DNA from: Micromonospora saelicesensis
GTDB taxonomy: Bacteria > Actinomycetota > Actinomycetes > Mycobacteriales > Micromonosporaceae
Assembly (NCBI RefSeq): GCF_900091575.1
Contig: NZ_FMCR01000006.1
Coordinates: forward strand, 124,001 to 188,000
Reading direction: 5' to 3'
Length of the DNA: 64,000 nt
The notes beneath the pieces are model-generated. The model did no database searches, was not told the origin of the DNA, and saw only the letters and a program-made list of their open reading frames with translations. Made by a program: the position numbers and the translations under genes. Numbering within the stretch: position 1 is the stretch's first letter; each line of letters starts with the position of its first letter. This document shows, piece by piece, positions 51,756 to 59,500 of the stretch.

Positions 51756-53546
51756 TCAGCGGTGCGAGTGGTCGCGGAAGCCGCGGCGGGTCTTGCGGCC
51801 CAGGTAGCCGGCGGTGACCAGGTGCTCCAGCAGCGGCGCGGGCGCGAAGCCCGGCTCGCGCAGTTCCAGGTACAGCTCGCGTTGGATGGCCAGGGAGACG
51901 TCCAGCCCGACCACGTCGAGCAGTTCGAACGGGCCCATCGGGTAGCCGCAGCCCAGCTTCATGGCGTGGTCGATGTCGTCGGCCGTCGAGTAGCTGGCCT
52001 CCAACATCTTCACCGCGTCGTTCAGGTACGGGAAGAGCAGCGCGTTGACGATGAAGCCGGACCGGTCGCCGCAGACCACGCCGGTCTTGCCGAGCGCGGC
52101 GCAGACGGCGCGGGCGGTCGCGGTGGCCTCCGGGGAGGTGCGGATGGTGCGGACGACCTCGACCAGCGGCATGACCGGCGCCGGGTTGAAGAAGTGCAGC
52201 CCCACCACGTCGGCCGGCCGCTGGGTGGCCATCGCCACGTCGATCACCGGCAGCGACGAGGTGGTGGTGGCCAGCACCACGCCCGGCTTGCAGATCTCGT
52301 CGAGGCTGGCGAAGAGGGCCTTCTTGACGCTCAGCTCCTCGACGACCGCCTCGACCACCAGGTCGACGTCGGCGAGGTGGTCGAGCGTGGCGGACCAGCT
52401 GATCCGGCCCAGGGCGGCGTCCCGGTCGGCCTCGGCGAGCTTGCCGCGCACCACGCCCTTGTTCAGCGAGGTCTTCACCGCCTCGCAGACCTTCGCTGAC
52501 TTCTCCATGCCGCGGGTCACCGAGACGACCTCGTAGCCGGCCTTCGCGAAGACCTCGATGATCCCGGTGGCCATCGTTCCGGAGCCGACCACGCCGACCT
52601 TCGCGATGGCGCGCGCACCGTCGGCGAGCGCGCCGTCCGTGGCCAGCGGCGTCGCCTCATCCGGTACGACCACCGGGGAGCCGGGCCGCTCGTAGGTGTA
52701 GAAGCCCCGGCCCGACTTCCGGCCGAGCAGCCCTGCCGTCACCATCTGCTTGAGCAGCGGCACCGGGGCGTGGCGGCGGTCCCGCCCGCCGCGCCGGTAC
52801 ATGGTGTCCAGGATCTCGTACGCGGTGTCCAGGCCGATCAGGTCCATCAACGCCAGCGGGCCCATCGGCAGGCCGCAGCCGAGCTTCATGGCGGCGTCGA
52901 TGTCCTCCCGTGTCGCGTAGTGCGACTCGAACATGCCGACCGCGTGGTTGAGGTAGCCGAAGAGCAGCGCGTTGGCGATGAAGCCGGCCCGGTCGTTGAT
53001 GGTGACGTCGACCTTGCCGAGCCGGGCGCAGAGCGCCTCCACGTCGGCGACCACCTCGGGTGCGGTGACGACAGTGCGGACCACCTCGACCAGCTTCATC
53101 ACCGGGGCCGGGTTGAAGAAGTGGATGCCGATCACCTGGTTGGGCCGGCTGGTGGCGACGGAGATCTCGGTGACGCTCAACGACGAGGTGTTGGTGGCGA
53201 GGATCGTCTCCGGTCGGCAGACCCGGTCCAGCTCCGCGAAGATCCGCTGCTTGAGGTCCAGGTGCTCGGGCACCGCCTCGATGACCAGGTCGACGGAGTG
53301 CAGCGCGTCCAGCCCGACCGCGAAGTGCACCCGCTCGTTGAGGGCGTCGCGGTCCGCCTCGGCGAGCTTGCCCTTGGCGACCGCCCGGTCGGTGGAGCCC
53401 TTCAGGGTGGCCCGGCCACGCTCCAGCGCCGGCGCGGAGATTTCCACTGCCACCACGTCGATGCCGTTGCGGGCGAAGACCTCGACGATGCCGGCACCCA
53501 TGGTGCCCAGCCCCACCACACCCACGGTGCTGAACTCGCGCGCCAC
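51756..53546 (-). CDS. 3-hydroxyacyl-CoA dehydrogenase, two fused copies
   Basis: Interconverts 3-hydroxybutyryl-CoA (or similar) and acetoacetyl-CoA with NAD(P). The 596-residue protein is two full-length dehydrogenases in tandem. Copy 1 (1 to about 290) has GVVGLGTMGAGIVEVFARNG and IGIHFFNPAPVMKLVEVVRT. Copy 2 (about 305-596) has GVVGSGTMATGIIEVFAKAG and VGLHFFNPAPVMPLVEVVRT. Both keep the catalytic His in HFFNP. The GTG start has GGGGAGG six bases ahead. The shared operator palindrome lies 32 bases upstream. It supplies a missing step between the thiolase and ccr reactions. Confidence 0.93.
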   Translation of the reverse strand: MAREFSTVGVVGLGTMGAGIVEVFARNGIDVVAVEISAPALERGRATLKGSTDRAVAKGKLAEADRDALNERVHFAVGLDALHSVDLVIEAVPEHLDLKQRIFAELDRVCRPETILATNTSSLSVTEISVATSRPNQVIGIHFFNPAPVMKLVEVVRTVVTAPEVVADVEALCARLGKVDVTINDRAGFIANALLFGYLNHAVGMFESHYATREDIDAAMKLGCGLPMGPLALMDLIGLDTAYEILDTMYRRGGRDRRHAPVPLLKQMVTAGLLGRKSGRGFYTYERPGSPVVVPDEATPLATDGALADGARAIAKVGVVGSGTMATGIIEVFAKAGYEVVSVTRGMEKSAKVCEAVKTSLNKGVVRGKLAEADRDAALGRISWSATLDHLADVDLVVEAVVEELSVKKALFASLDEICKPGVVLATTTSSLPVIDVAMATQRPADVVGLHFFNPAPVMPLVEVVRTIRTSPEATATARAVCAALGKTGVVCGDRSGFIVNALLFPYLNDAVKMLEASYSTADDIDHAMKLGCGYPMGPFELLDVVGLDVSLAIQRELYLELREPGFAPAPLLEHLVTAGYLGRKTRRGFRDHSHR

Positions 53547-53577
53547 GACCGGCCTCCCCAGAGACTCCGCACGGCCA

Positions 53578-53593
53578 CTGAACGGCCGCTAAG
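53578..53593. promoter_or_regulatory. acyl-CoA regulon palindrome, hydroxyacyl-CoA dehydrogenase site
   Basis: CTGAACGGCCGCTAAG, 32 bases before the start codon. It matches the icmA site at 14 of 16 positions. Confidence 0.6.
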
Positions 53594-53672
53594 GTTATGC
53601 GCGCGAGTCTGCCACGTGACGGTGAGTTGTCGAGACGCCGTGGCATATTTCACCCACGGCCCAGCGGCGCCG

Positions 53673-54743
53673 CTACCCGGCCGACACGTTGGTCAGGGCC
53701 AACAGCTCCGCGACGAACTCCGCCGGGCGCTCCAGGTGCGGACTGTGGCCACAACCGGGCAGCACCACCTCGTGGTAGGCGCCGCCGGCCGCCGCGTACC
53801 GGTCGAGCACCGCCCGGGTCTGGCCGACCATCGGCTGCGGTGGGCAGGCGTCCGCGCCGGGCCAGCCGGGCACGAGATCCAGCGAACCCAGGTACGCCAG
53901 GTCGAACAGCGAGGTGTCCGAGACGATGACGTCGACGTCTCCGCGTACCCAGGTGACCGGCGGTTTCTCGGCGACGGCCACCAGCTCGTCGGCGAGCCGG
54001 AACCAGGTCGGCGCGAGCGCGTTGAGCACCCCGCGCTCCCCCGGCGCGGTGCCCGGCCAGTTCTCCGACGGCACCGCCGTGCCCGGGTAGTTGTCGTCCC
54101 CGGTGGCGGTGGAGAGCACGGTGTCCAGCAGCAGTTCCTCGTCGGTGCCCAGCGACGCGGGATCGGCCACATAGGTGGCTCGCAACACGGCGCGCGGGCT
54201 GGCCGGCGCGTCCGTGCTCCGGTCGCCGGCCGCGAGGCGGGCGACGAAGTCCGGGTTCGCCGTGCCGGCGCCGGTGCCGGCGAAGTCGGGGGTGGTCGGT
54301 GTGCCGGTCAGGTCGCGGGTGCCGCCGAAGCCGTACGGGGAGACCGGTGCGGCGAGCAACAACGCCCCCACCCGGTGCGGATGGTCGACCAGCAGGCGCA
54401 TCGCCACCCCGCCGCCGAGGGAGTGCCCGACCACCACCGGGCGTGCGTCGGCGTCGAAGAGCGTCGGGTCGTCCAGTAGGGCGGCCACGTCGTCGGCGAA
54501 GTCCCGCAGGCCCCGGGTGGCGTCCACCGGGGCGGTCGCGGAGTCGCCGTACCCCCGCAGGTCGGGGGCGACCACCCGCAGCGTCGGTGGCAGACGGCGG
54601 ACCAGCGGCTCCCAGAACAGAGCCGACGAGCAGTTGCCGTGGATCAGCAGCACCGGTGTGCCGTCCGGTGGGCCTGCCACCCGTACCGCCTGCGTGATGC
54701 CGTTCGCCGTCACGGTCCGCTGCTCGGTCTCCATCCGCGGCAT
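53673..54743 (-). CDS. alpha/beta hydrolase
   Basis: A 356-residue cytoplasmic hydrolase: oxyanion motif LLIHGNCSSALFW, DLRGYGDS, nucleophile Ser108 in VVGHSLGGG, acid in VRGDVDVIVSD, and His in PGCGHSPHLERP near the end. It is typical of the haloalkane-dehalogenase/esterase branch. ATG 54743 and 54734 are both possible. In-frame sequence to 55268 overlaps the FHA gene and is not coding. Substrate unknown. Confidence 0.85.
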   Translation of the reverse strand: MPRMETEQRTVTANGITQAVRVAGPPDGTPVLLIHGNCSSALFWEPLVRRLPPTLRVVAPDLRGYGDSATAPVDATRGLRDFADDVAALLDDPTLFDADARPVVVGHSLGGGVAMRLLVDHPHRVGALLLAAPVSPYGFGGTRDLTGTPTTPDFAGTGAGTANPDFVARLAAGDRSTDAPASPRAVLRATYVADPASLGTDEELLLDTVLSTATGDDNYPGTAVPSENWPGTAPGERGVLNALAPTWFRLADELVAVAEKPPVTWVRGDVDVIVSDTSLFDLAYLGSLDLVPGWPGADACPPQPMVGQTRAVLDRYAAAGGAYHEVVLPGCGHSPHLERPAEFVAELLALTNVSAG

Positions 54744-54820
54744 GGTGCCACGGGTGTCCCCGCCGGTCCAGGTGTCGGACCGCCACCCAACGGAGTCACC
54801 CGGTGTGGCCGACCGCCAGA

Positions 54821-55237
54821 TCAGCGACGGGAGCCCGGTGGGGCGGCCAGCGGCAGCGGCAGCGTCGGTCGGACGTCGCGCCGGGACGGGCCGAAGCTGA
54901 GCCCCACCGGGTCGGTGAGCGCCACCCCGGGGTCGAACAGGCGCAGTTCGGTACGGCCCAACCGGATCACGTCGCCGTCGGAGAGTCGTTCCACCTCGGT
55001 GATCCGCCGGTCGTTGAGCCAGGTGCCGTTGGTGGAGCCCAGGTCCCGCAGGGACGGCCCCTCCGGTGCCAGCCACACCTCGGCGTGGCGACGGCTCAGG
55101 TGTGGGTCGTTGATGACCACCTGACCGGTCGGCGCTCGGCCGATCACCTGTATCTCGGCTCGCATGCGAAAGCTCGCGCCGCGCATCGGTCCACCCGCGA
55201 CCGTCAACAGCGGCATCAGTTCCGGATGTTCCTCCAT
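54821..55237 (-). CDS. FHA-domain protein
   Basis: A 138-residue phosphothreonine-binding protein. The FHA domain covers about 30-105: VIGRAPTGQVVINDPHLSRR (with the binding Arg/Ser), HAEVWL, and LRDLGSTNGTWLND. No kinase is adjacent, so the partner is unknown. It lies 77 bases upstream of the hydrolase on the same strand. Confidence 0.92.
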   Translation of the reverse strand: MEEHPELMPLLTVAGGPMRGASFRMRAEIQVIGRAPTGQVVINDPHLSRRHAEVWLAPEGPSLRDLGSTNGTWLNDRRITEVERLSDGDVIRLGRTELRLFDPGVALTDPVGLSFGPSRRDVRPTLPLPLAAPPGSRR

Positions 55238-55494
55238 GGACAGTCAGCCCTCCACCCCACACCGTCACTCCGCGCGTCAGCTTGCCATCAGACGGTAGTC
55301 GTCAATACCGACCGGCCGGTCAGCCTCTCGTCACCTCCCGGCCACCTGCCGTTCGACGATTCGGGCGGGCCGCATCCGTCACCAACGCCCTGACCTGCAC
55401 TGATCAACGATCGGCCGGGTTGGTGCGACGCCGGTCCCCCGACCCCGAATCGCGGACCCTACCGGTGAGTAATCCTCGGGTCTAGACTTCCGCC
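55238..55494. other. divergent spacer between FHA and aldehyde dehydrogenase genes
   Basis: 257 bases holding promoters in both directions by position. A short stretch just before the aldehyde dehydrogenase start (GTGAGTAATCCTCGGGTCTAG) is moderately AT-rich. No palindrome or RNA structure stands out. Confidence 0.4.
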
Positions 55495-56991
55495 ATGACG
55501 GCAGTGCATATCCCGGGCGTTCCGGTCATCGACGCCGGCCAGTTGGTCTCCACCAGCCCGGCGACCGGCGCTGAGGCCGGTCGCCTCCCGGTCGCCACCG
55601 ACGCCGACGTCCGGCAGGCCGTCGAGAGTGCCCGCGCCGCCGGCGAGTGGTGGGCCGGTCTCGGTTTCACCGGCCGCCGCCAGCGGATGCTGCGGTGGCG
55701 TGCCCTGCTCGCCAAGCGCATCGAGCAGTTGGCCGAGTTGGTGCACGTCGAGGGCGGGAAGCCGACCGCCGACGCCATCGTCGAGATCGTCACCGCGATC
55801 GAGCACATCGACTGGGCCGCCCGCAACGCCGGCCGCGTGCTCGGTCCACGCCGGGTGCGGTCCCGGCTCATCCTCGCCGAGTTCTCCGGGCACCTCGAAT
55901 ACCAGCCGCACGGGGTGGTCGGCGTGATCGGGCCGTGGAACTATCCGGTCTTCACGCCGATCGGCTCCGCCGCGTACGCCCTCGCCGCCGGCAACGCCGT
56001 GGTGCTCAAGCCGAGCGAATACACCCCCGCCGTCGGCCAGTGGCTGGTGGACAGCTTCGCCGAGGTGGTGCCCGAGCAGCCGGTCTTCACCGCCGTGCAC
56101 GGGCTGGGCGACGTGGGCGCGGCGCTGTGCCACTCCGGCGTCGACAAGCTGGCCTTCACCGGCTCCACCGCCACCGCCCGGAAGGTGATGGCCGCCTGCG
56201 CCGAGACGCTGACCCCGGTGCTCATCGAGGGCGGCGGCAAGGACGCCATGATCGTGGACAGCGACGCCGACCTGGACGCTGCCGCCGAGGCGTGTGTCTG
56301 GGGCGGCATGACCAACGCCGGCCAGACCTGCATCGGCATCGAGCGGGTGTACGCGGTCGACGCCGTCTTCGACACCTTCGTCGACAAGGTGGTCACCCGC
56401 GCCGGTCGGCTGACGGTCGGGCCGGAGGGCACCGACATCGGCCCGATCACCATGCCCAAGCAGATCGACGTGATCCGCCGGCACATCGACGCCGCGATCA
56501 CGTCCGGCGGGCGCGCCGTGCTCGGCGGCCCGAGCGCCGTACAGCCGCCGTACGTCCACCCCACCGTGCTGGTGGACGTACCGGAGGAGTCGGCCGCCGT
56601 CCGCGAGGAGACCTTCGGCCCCACGCTGACCATCAGCCGGGTCCGCGACGCCGACGAGGCCGTCACCCGCGCCAACGCCCTGTCGTACGGCCTCGGGGGT
56701 TCCGTCTTCGGCCGGCGCCGGGCGGTGGCCACCGCCCGGCGACTGCGCTCCGGGATGGCGTCGATCAACTCCACGCTGACCTTCGCCGGCATGTCCACCC
56801 TGCCGTTCGGCGGTGTGGGCGACTCCGGCTTCGGGCGGATCCACGGGGAGGACGGCCTGCGTGAGTTCGGTCGGGCCAAGGCGATCACCCGACGTCGTGC
56901 CCGGTCGCTGCTGCCGTCGATGACCTTCGAGCGCACCCCGGCCGACGTGGCCCGACTCGTCAAGACCATCAAGGTCATGTACGGGAGGTAA
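55495..56991 (+). CDS. NAD(P)-dependent aldehyde dehydrogenase
   Basis: Oxidises an aldehyde to the acid. The 498-residue protein has the cofactor segment GPWNYPVF, FTGSTATA, general base Glu245 in IEGGGKDAMIV and nucleophile Cys279 in AGQTCIG. The C-terminus holds LPFGGVGDSGFGR. The region after FGR adds about 45 residues (RRRARSLLPSMTFERTP), as in succinate-semialdehyde or long-chain-type enzymes. Substrate unresolved. Divergent from the FHA gene. Confidence 0.92.
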   Translation: MTAVHIPGVPVIDAGQLVSTSPATGAEAGRLPVATDADVRQAVESARAAGEWWAGLGFTGRRQRMLRWRALLAKRIEQLAELVHVEGGKPTADAIVEIVTAIEHIDWAARNAGRVLGPRRVRSRLILAEFSGHLEYQPHGVVGVIGPWNYPVFTPIGSAAYALAAGNAVVLKPSEYTPAVGQWLVDSFAEVVPEQPVFTAVHGLGDVGAALCHSGVDKLAFTGSTATARKVMAACAETLTPVLIEGGGKDAMIVDSDADLDAAAEACVWGGMTNAGQTCIGIERVYAVDAVFDTFVDKVVTRAGRLTVGPEGTDIGPITMPKQIDVIRRHIDAAITSGGRAVLGGPSAVQPPYVHPTVLVDVPEESAAVREETFGPTLTISRVRDADEAVTRANALSYGLGGSVFGRRRAVATARRLRSGMASINSTLTFAGMSTLPFGGVGDSGFGRIHGEDGLREFGRAKAITRRRARSLLPSMTFERTPADVARLVKTIKVMYGR

Positions 56992-57001
56992 GTGTCGGAT
57001 A

Positions 57002-57024
57002 ACCGATCATCAACAAGGATCGGT
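57002..57024 (+). terminator. weak hairpin after the aldehyde dehydrogenase gene
   Basis: Seven-bp arms ACCGATC and GATCGGT with a nine-base loop, 10 bases after the stop. The 80-base gap is locally AT-rich and probably also contains the promoter of the next gene. Confidence 0.4.
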
Positions 57025-57071
57025 GTATCCACATGTTTATACGCTGTGGTCGCGGCGGTACATTGCGTTAA

Positions 57072-57728
57072 ATGGGCCCCAATCGATTGCGCTACCGCCT
57101 TGTCGACAGTGACCAGTCGTGGAGCGCCCGACGGCGTCGGCACCGCTCGGACTGGTTGGCGCGCACCTTTCCCGACATCGGCGACATGCACGTGGTCGAC
57201 CTCGGTGGTCGGCTCGGCACCTGGCACCGCTCCACCGTCCGACCGGCCCGGGTGACCGTCGTCAACCTGGAGCAGCCGCCCGCCGTCGTCCCGGAATGGG
57301 CCCACGTCGAGCAGGCCGACGCCTGCGACCTGCCCCCGCACCTCACCAGGGGCAGCTACGACCTGGTCTTCTCGAACTCGGTGCTGGAGCATGTGGGCGG
57401 GCACGAACGCCGGATCCGCTTCGCCGCCGCCGCCCGTTCACTGGCCGACCGGCACTGGGTGCAGACGCCCTACCGCTACTTCCCCATCGAGCCACACTGG
57501 ATCGCACCCGGCATGCAGTTCCTGCCGGTACGACTGCGCACCGCGTTCGCCCGACGCTGGCCGTTGGGGCACAAGCCGACCCGCAGCCACGACGCCGCCA
57601 TCCACCAGGTGCTCTGGACCGAGCTGTTGGACCGCTCGCAGATGCGCCACTACTTCCCCGACTCGTCAATGCTGGTGGAGCGGGTGGTCGGTCTGCCGAA
57701 GTCACTGATCGCGGTGCGTACCGGGTAG
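57072..57728 (+). CDS. class I SAM-dependent methyltransferase
   Basis: A 218-residue protein. The SAM-binding motif is MHVVDLGGRLGTWHRS, followed by an acidic loop (EQADACDLPP) and SYDLVFSNSVLEHVG, typical of type 11-like methyltransferases. Its C-terminal half (THRPYRYFPIEPHWIAPG-like WVQTPYRYFPIEPHW) is Arg- and aromatic-rich. Substrate unknown. The ATG follows an AT-rich gap with no evident ribosome site, so it may be leaderless. It ends 8 bases from the convergent nucS gene. Confidence 0.82.
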   Translation: MGPNRLRYRLVDSDQSWSARRRRHRSDWLARTFPDIGDMHVVDLGGRLGTWHRSTVRPARVTVVNLEQPPAVVPEWAHVEQADACDLPPHLTRGSYDLVFSNSVLEHVGGHERRIRFAAAARSLADRHWVQTPYRYFPIEPHWIAPGMQFLPVRLRTAFARRWPLGHKPTRSHDAAIHQVLWTELLDRSQMRHYFPDSSMLVERVVGLPKSLIAVRTG

Positions 57729-57736
57729 GACGCCGC

Positions 57737-58396
57737 TCAGAAGAGGGTCAGCTCGTCCTTCACGATGCCGCGCAGCTTGTCGTAGTCCACGACCACACAC
57801 CGGATGCCCCGGTCGGTGGCGAGCACCCGGGCCTGCGGCTTGATCTCCTGGGCGGCGAAGACCCCGACGACGGGGCTGAGCAGCGGGTCACGGTTCATCA
57901 GCTCGAGATAACGGGTCAACTGCTCCACCCCGTCGATGTCGCCACGCCGCTTGACCTCGACGGCGACCGAGCCCGAGTTGGCATCCCGGCACAGCAGGTC
58001 GACCGGGCCGATGGCCGTCATGTACTCGCGGCGGACCAGCGTGAACCCCTCACCCAGGGCACCCGGGTTGGCGGCCAGCAACTCCTGCAGGTGCGCCTCC
58101 ACCCCGTCCTTGCGCAGGCCCGGATCCACACCCAGCTCGTACGAGGTGTCCTGGAAGATCTCCTCCAGGGTGATCCGCAGCTCCTCGCCAGCCCTGTTGA
58201 CGACCCGCCACACACCGGGGGCCTCCTCCAACCGACACGGCGGGCTCATCCAGTTCAACGGCTTGTACGCCCGGTCGTCGGCGTGAATAGACACCGACCC
58301 GTCCGCCTTCACCATCAGCAACCGGGTGGCCAGCGGCAGGTGAGCCGAGAGCCGTCCGACATAGTCCACCGAGCACTTCGCAATGACCAACCGCAC
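57737..58396 (-). CDS. nucS: endonuclease NucS (EndoMS), non-canonical mismatch repair
   Basis: Cuts both strands at certain mismatches; in actinobacteria lacking MutS/MutL it lowers mutation rate. The 219-residue protein starts VRLVIAKCSVDYVGRLSAHL, the family N-terminus. Nuclease residues are in GPVDLLCRD and VAVEVKRRG, giving the D-ExK signature. It ends DELTLF, a sliding-clamp-binding peptide. GTG 58396 is chosen to match family length; earlier in-frame codons overlap the promoter gap. Divergent from the DUF4126 gene. Confidence 0.95.
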   Translation of the reverse strand: MRLVIAKCSVDYVGRLSAHLPLATRLLMVKADGSVSIHADDRAYKPLNWMSPPCRLEEAPGVWRVVNRAGEELRITLEEIFQDTSYELGVDPGLRKDGVEAHLQELLAANPGALGEGFTLVRREYMTAIGPVDLLCRDANSGSVAVEVKRRGDIDGVEQLTRYLELMNRDPLLSPVVGVFAAQEIKPQARVLATDRGIRCVVVDYDKLRGIVKDELTLF

Positions 58397-58467
58397 CCGA
58401 CGAGGGTAGCCGAGCACCCCCCGGTCGCCAGCGAGCGGCACTGGCGCGTCGATGCGATGCTGAGACC

Positions 58468-59085
58468 GTGTTCGAAGTCCTCACCGGCACCGGTCTCGCC
58501 GCCTCGGCGGGGCTGAACGCCTACATACCCCTGCTCATCCTCGGCCTACTCGGCCGTTACACCGACCTGATCGACCTGCCCAGCGGCTGGACCTGGCTCG
58601 GCAACGGCTGGGTCATCGCCATCATGGCCGTGCTGCTCGCCGTGGAGATGGTGGCGGACAAGGTGCCCGTGGTCGACCACATCAACGACGTGGTGCAGAC
58701 CGTGGTCCGACCCACCGCCGGTGGGCTGGCCTTCGGCGCCGGCTCCTCGTCGGAGACGGTGACGGTCAGCGACCCGGGAAGCTTCTTCTCATCCCACCAG
58801 TGGGTGCCGGTCGTCACCGGCGTACTGCTGGCGTTGGGCGTGCACCTGCTCAAGTCCGCGGCCCGCCCGGTGATCAACGCGACCACCGCCGGGATCGGCG
58901 CCCCGGTCGCCAGCACCGCCGAGGACGCCACCAGCGTGGTGGTCTCCCTGGTGGCGATCATCCTGCCGGTGCTGGTGCTCGTCGTCCTGGTCGGCCTGGC
59001 GTTCTTCACCTTCTGGTTCTTCCGTCGTCGATCGGAACGACGCCGCGAACGAGAGGCCGCCCGCGCCGCCGGCTTCCGCGTCTGA
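58468..59085 (+). CDS. DUF4126 multi-span membrane protein
   Basis: A 205-residue membrane protein with about five spans: GLAASAGLNAYIPLLILGLL, an early loop, WVIAIMAVLLAVEM, VVTGVLLALGVHLLK and VVSLVAIILPVLVLVVLVGL. It ends in an Arg-rich tail (RRRSERRREREAARAA). The start GTG is 58468. DUF4126 has no assigned function. It shares a 71-base divergent gap with nucS. Confidence 0.85.
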   Translation: MFEVLTGTGLAASAGLNAYIPLLILGLLGRYTDLIDLPSGWTWLGNGWVIAIMAVLLAVEMVADKVPVVDHINDVVQTVVRPTAGGLAFGAGSSSETVTVSDPGSFFSSHQWVPVVTGVLLALGVHLLKSAARPVINATTAGIGAPVASTAEDATSVVVSLVAIILPVLVLVVLVGLAFFTFWFFRRRSERRREREAARAAGFRV

Positions 59086-59167
59086 CGGGCGGGCGGGGCT
59101 CGCCATACCGGCGTTTCGCGGGCCGACAAAAGCCTAGGATCGGGGCAGGAACCTAGAGGAGGTCGGC

Positions 59168-59464
59168 ATGACCGCAGCGTTGGAGATGCCCCGAGTCCAG
59201 GAATGTGTGGTCGCCGCGTGCGCGTACAACCAGTCGGGTGACTGCCACGCCTTCGCGATCACCATCGGCAGCATGGATCACGCCCACTGCCACACCTTCG
59301 TCGAGTCGCCCGTCCGGGGCGGTGTGGAGAGCCTGATCGCGCAGGTGGGCGCCTGCCAGCGCTCCGACTGCCGGCACAACGAGCAACTGGAGTGCCACGC
59401 GGCGTCGATCAGGGTCGGCCCGGACAACGACATGGCCGACTGCATGACCTACTCCGGCCGCTGA
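59168..59464 (+). CDS. DUF1540 protein, two Cys-rich repeats
   Basis: A 98-residue protein with two DUF1540 repeats. The first is VVAACAYNQSGDCHAFAITI with HAHCHTF, the second VGACQRSDCRHNEQLECHAA with MADCMTY. The spaced Cys/His suggest metal binding. GAGGAGG stands ahead of the ATG. The role is unknown; in other bacteria DUF1540 proteins can be spore- or stress-associated. Confidence 0.88.
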   Translation: MTAALEMPRVQECVVAACAYNQSGDCHAFAITIGSMDHAHCHTFVESPVRGGVESLIAQVGACQRSDCRHNEQLECHAASIRVGPDNDMADCMTYSGR

Positions 59465-59500
59465 CCCACGCCGGCCGACGACCTGCCGGGACCGCTTCGA

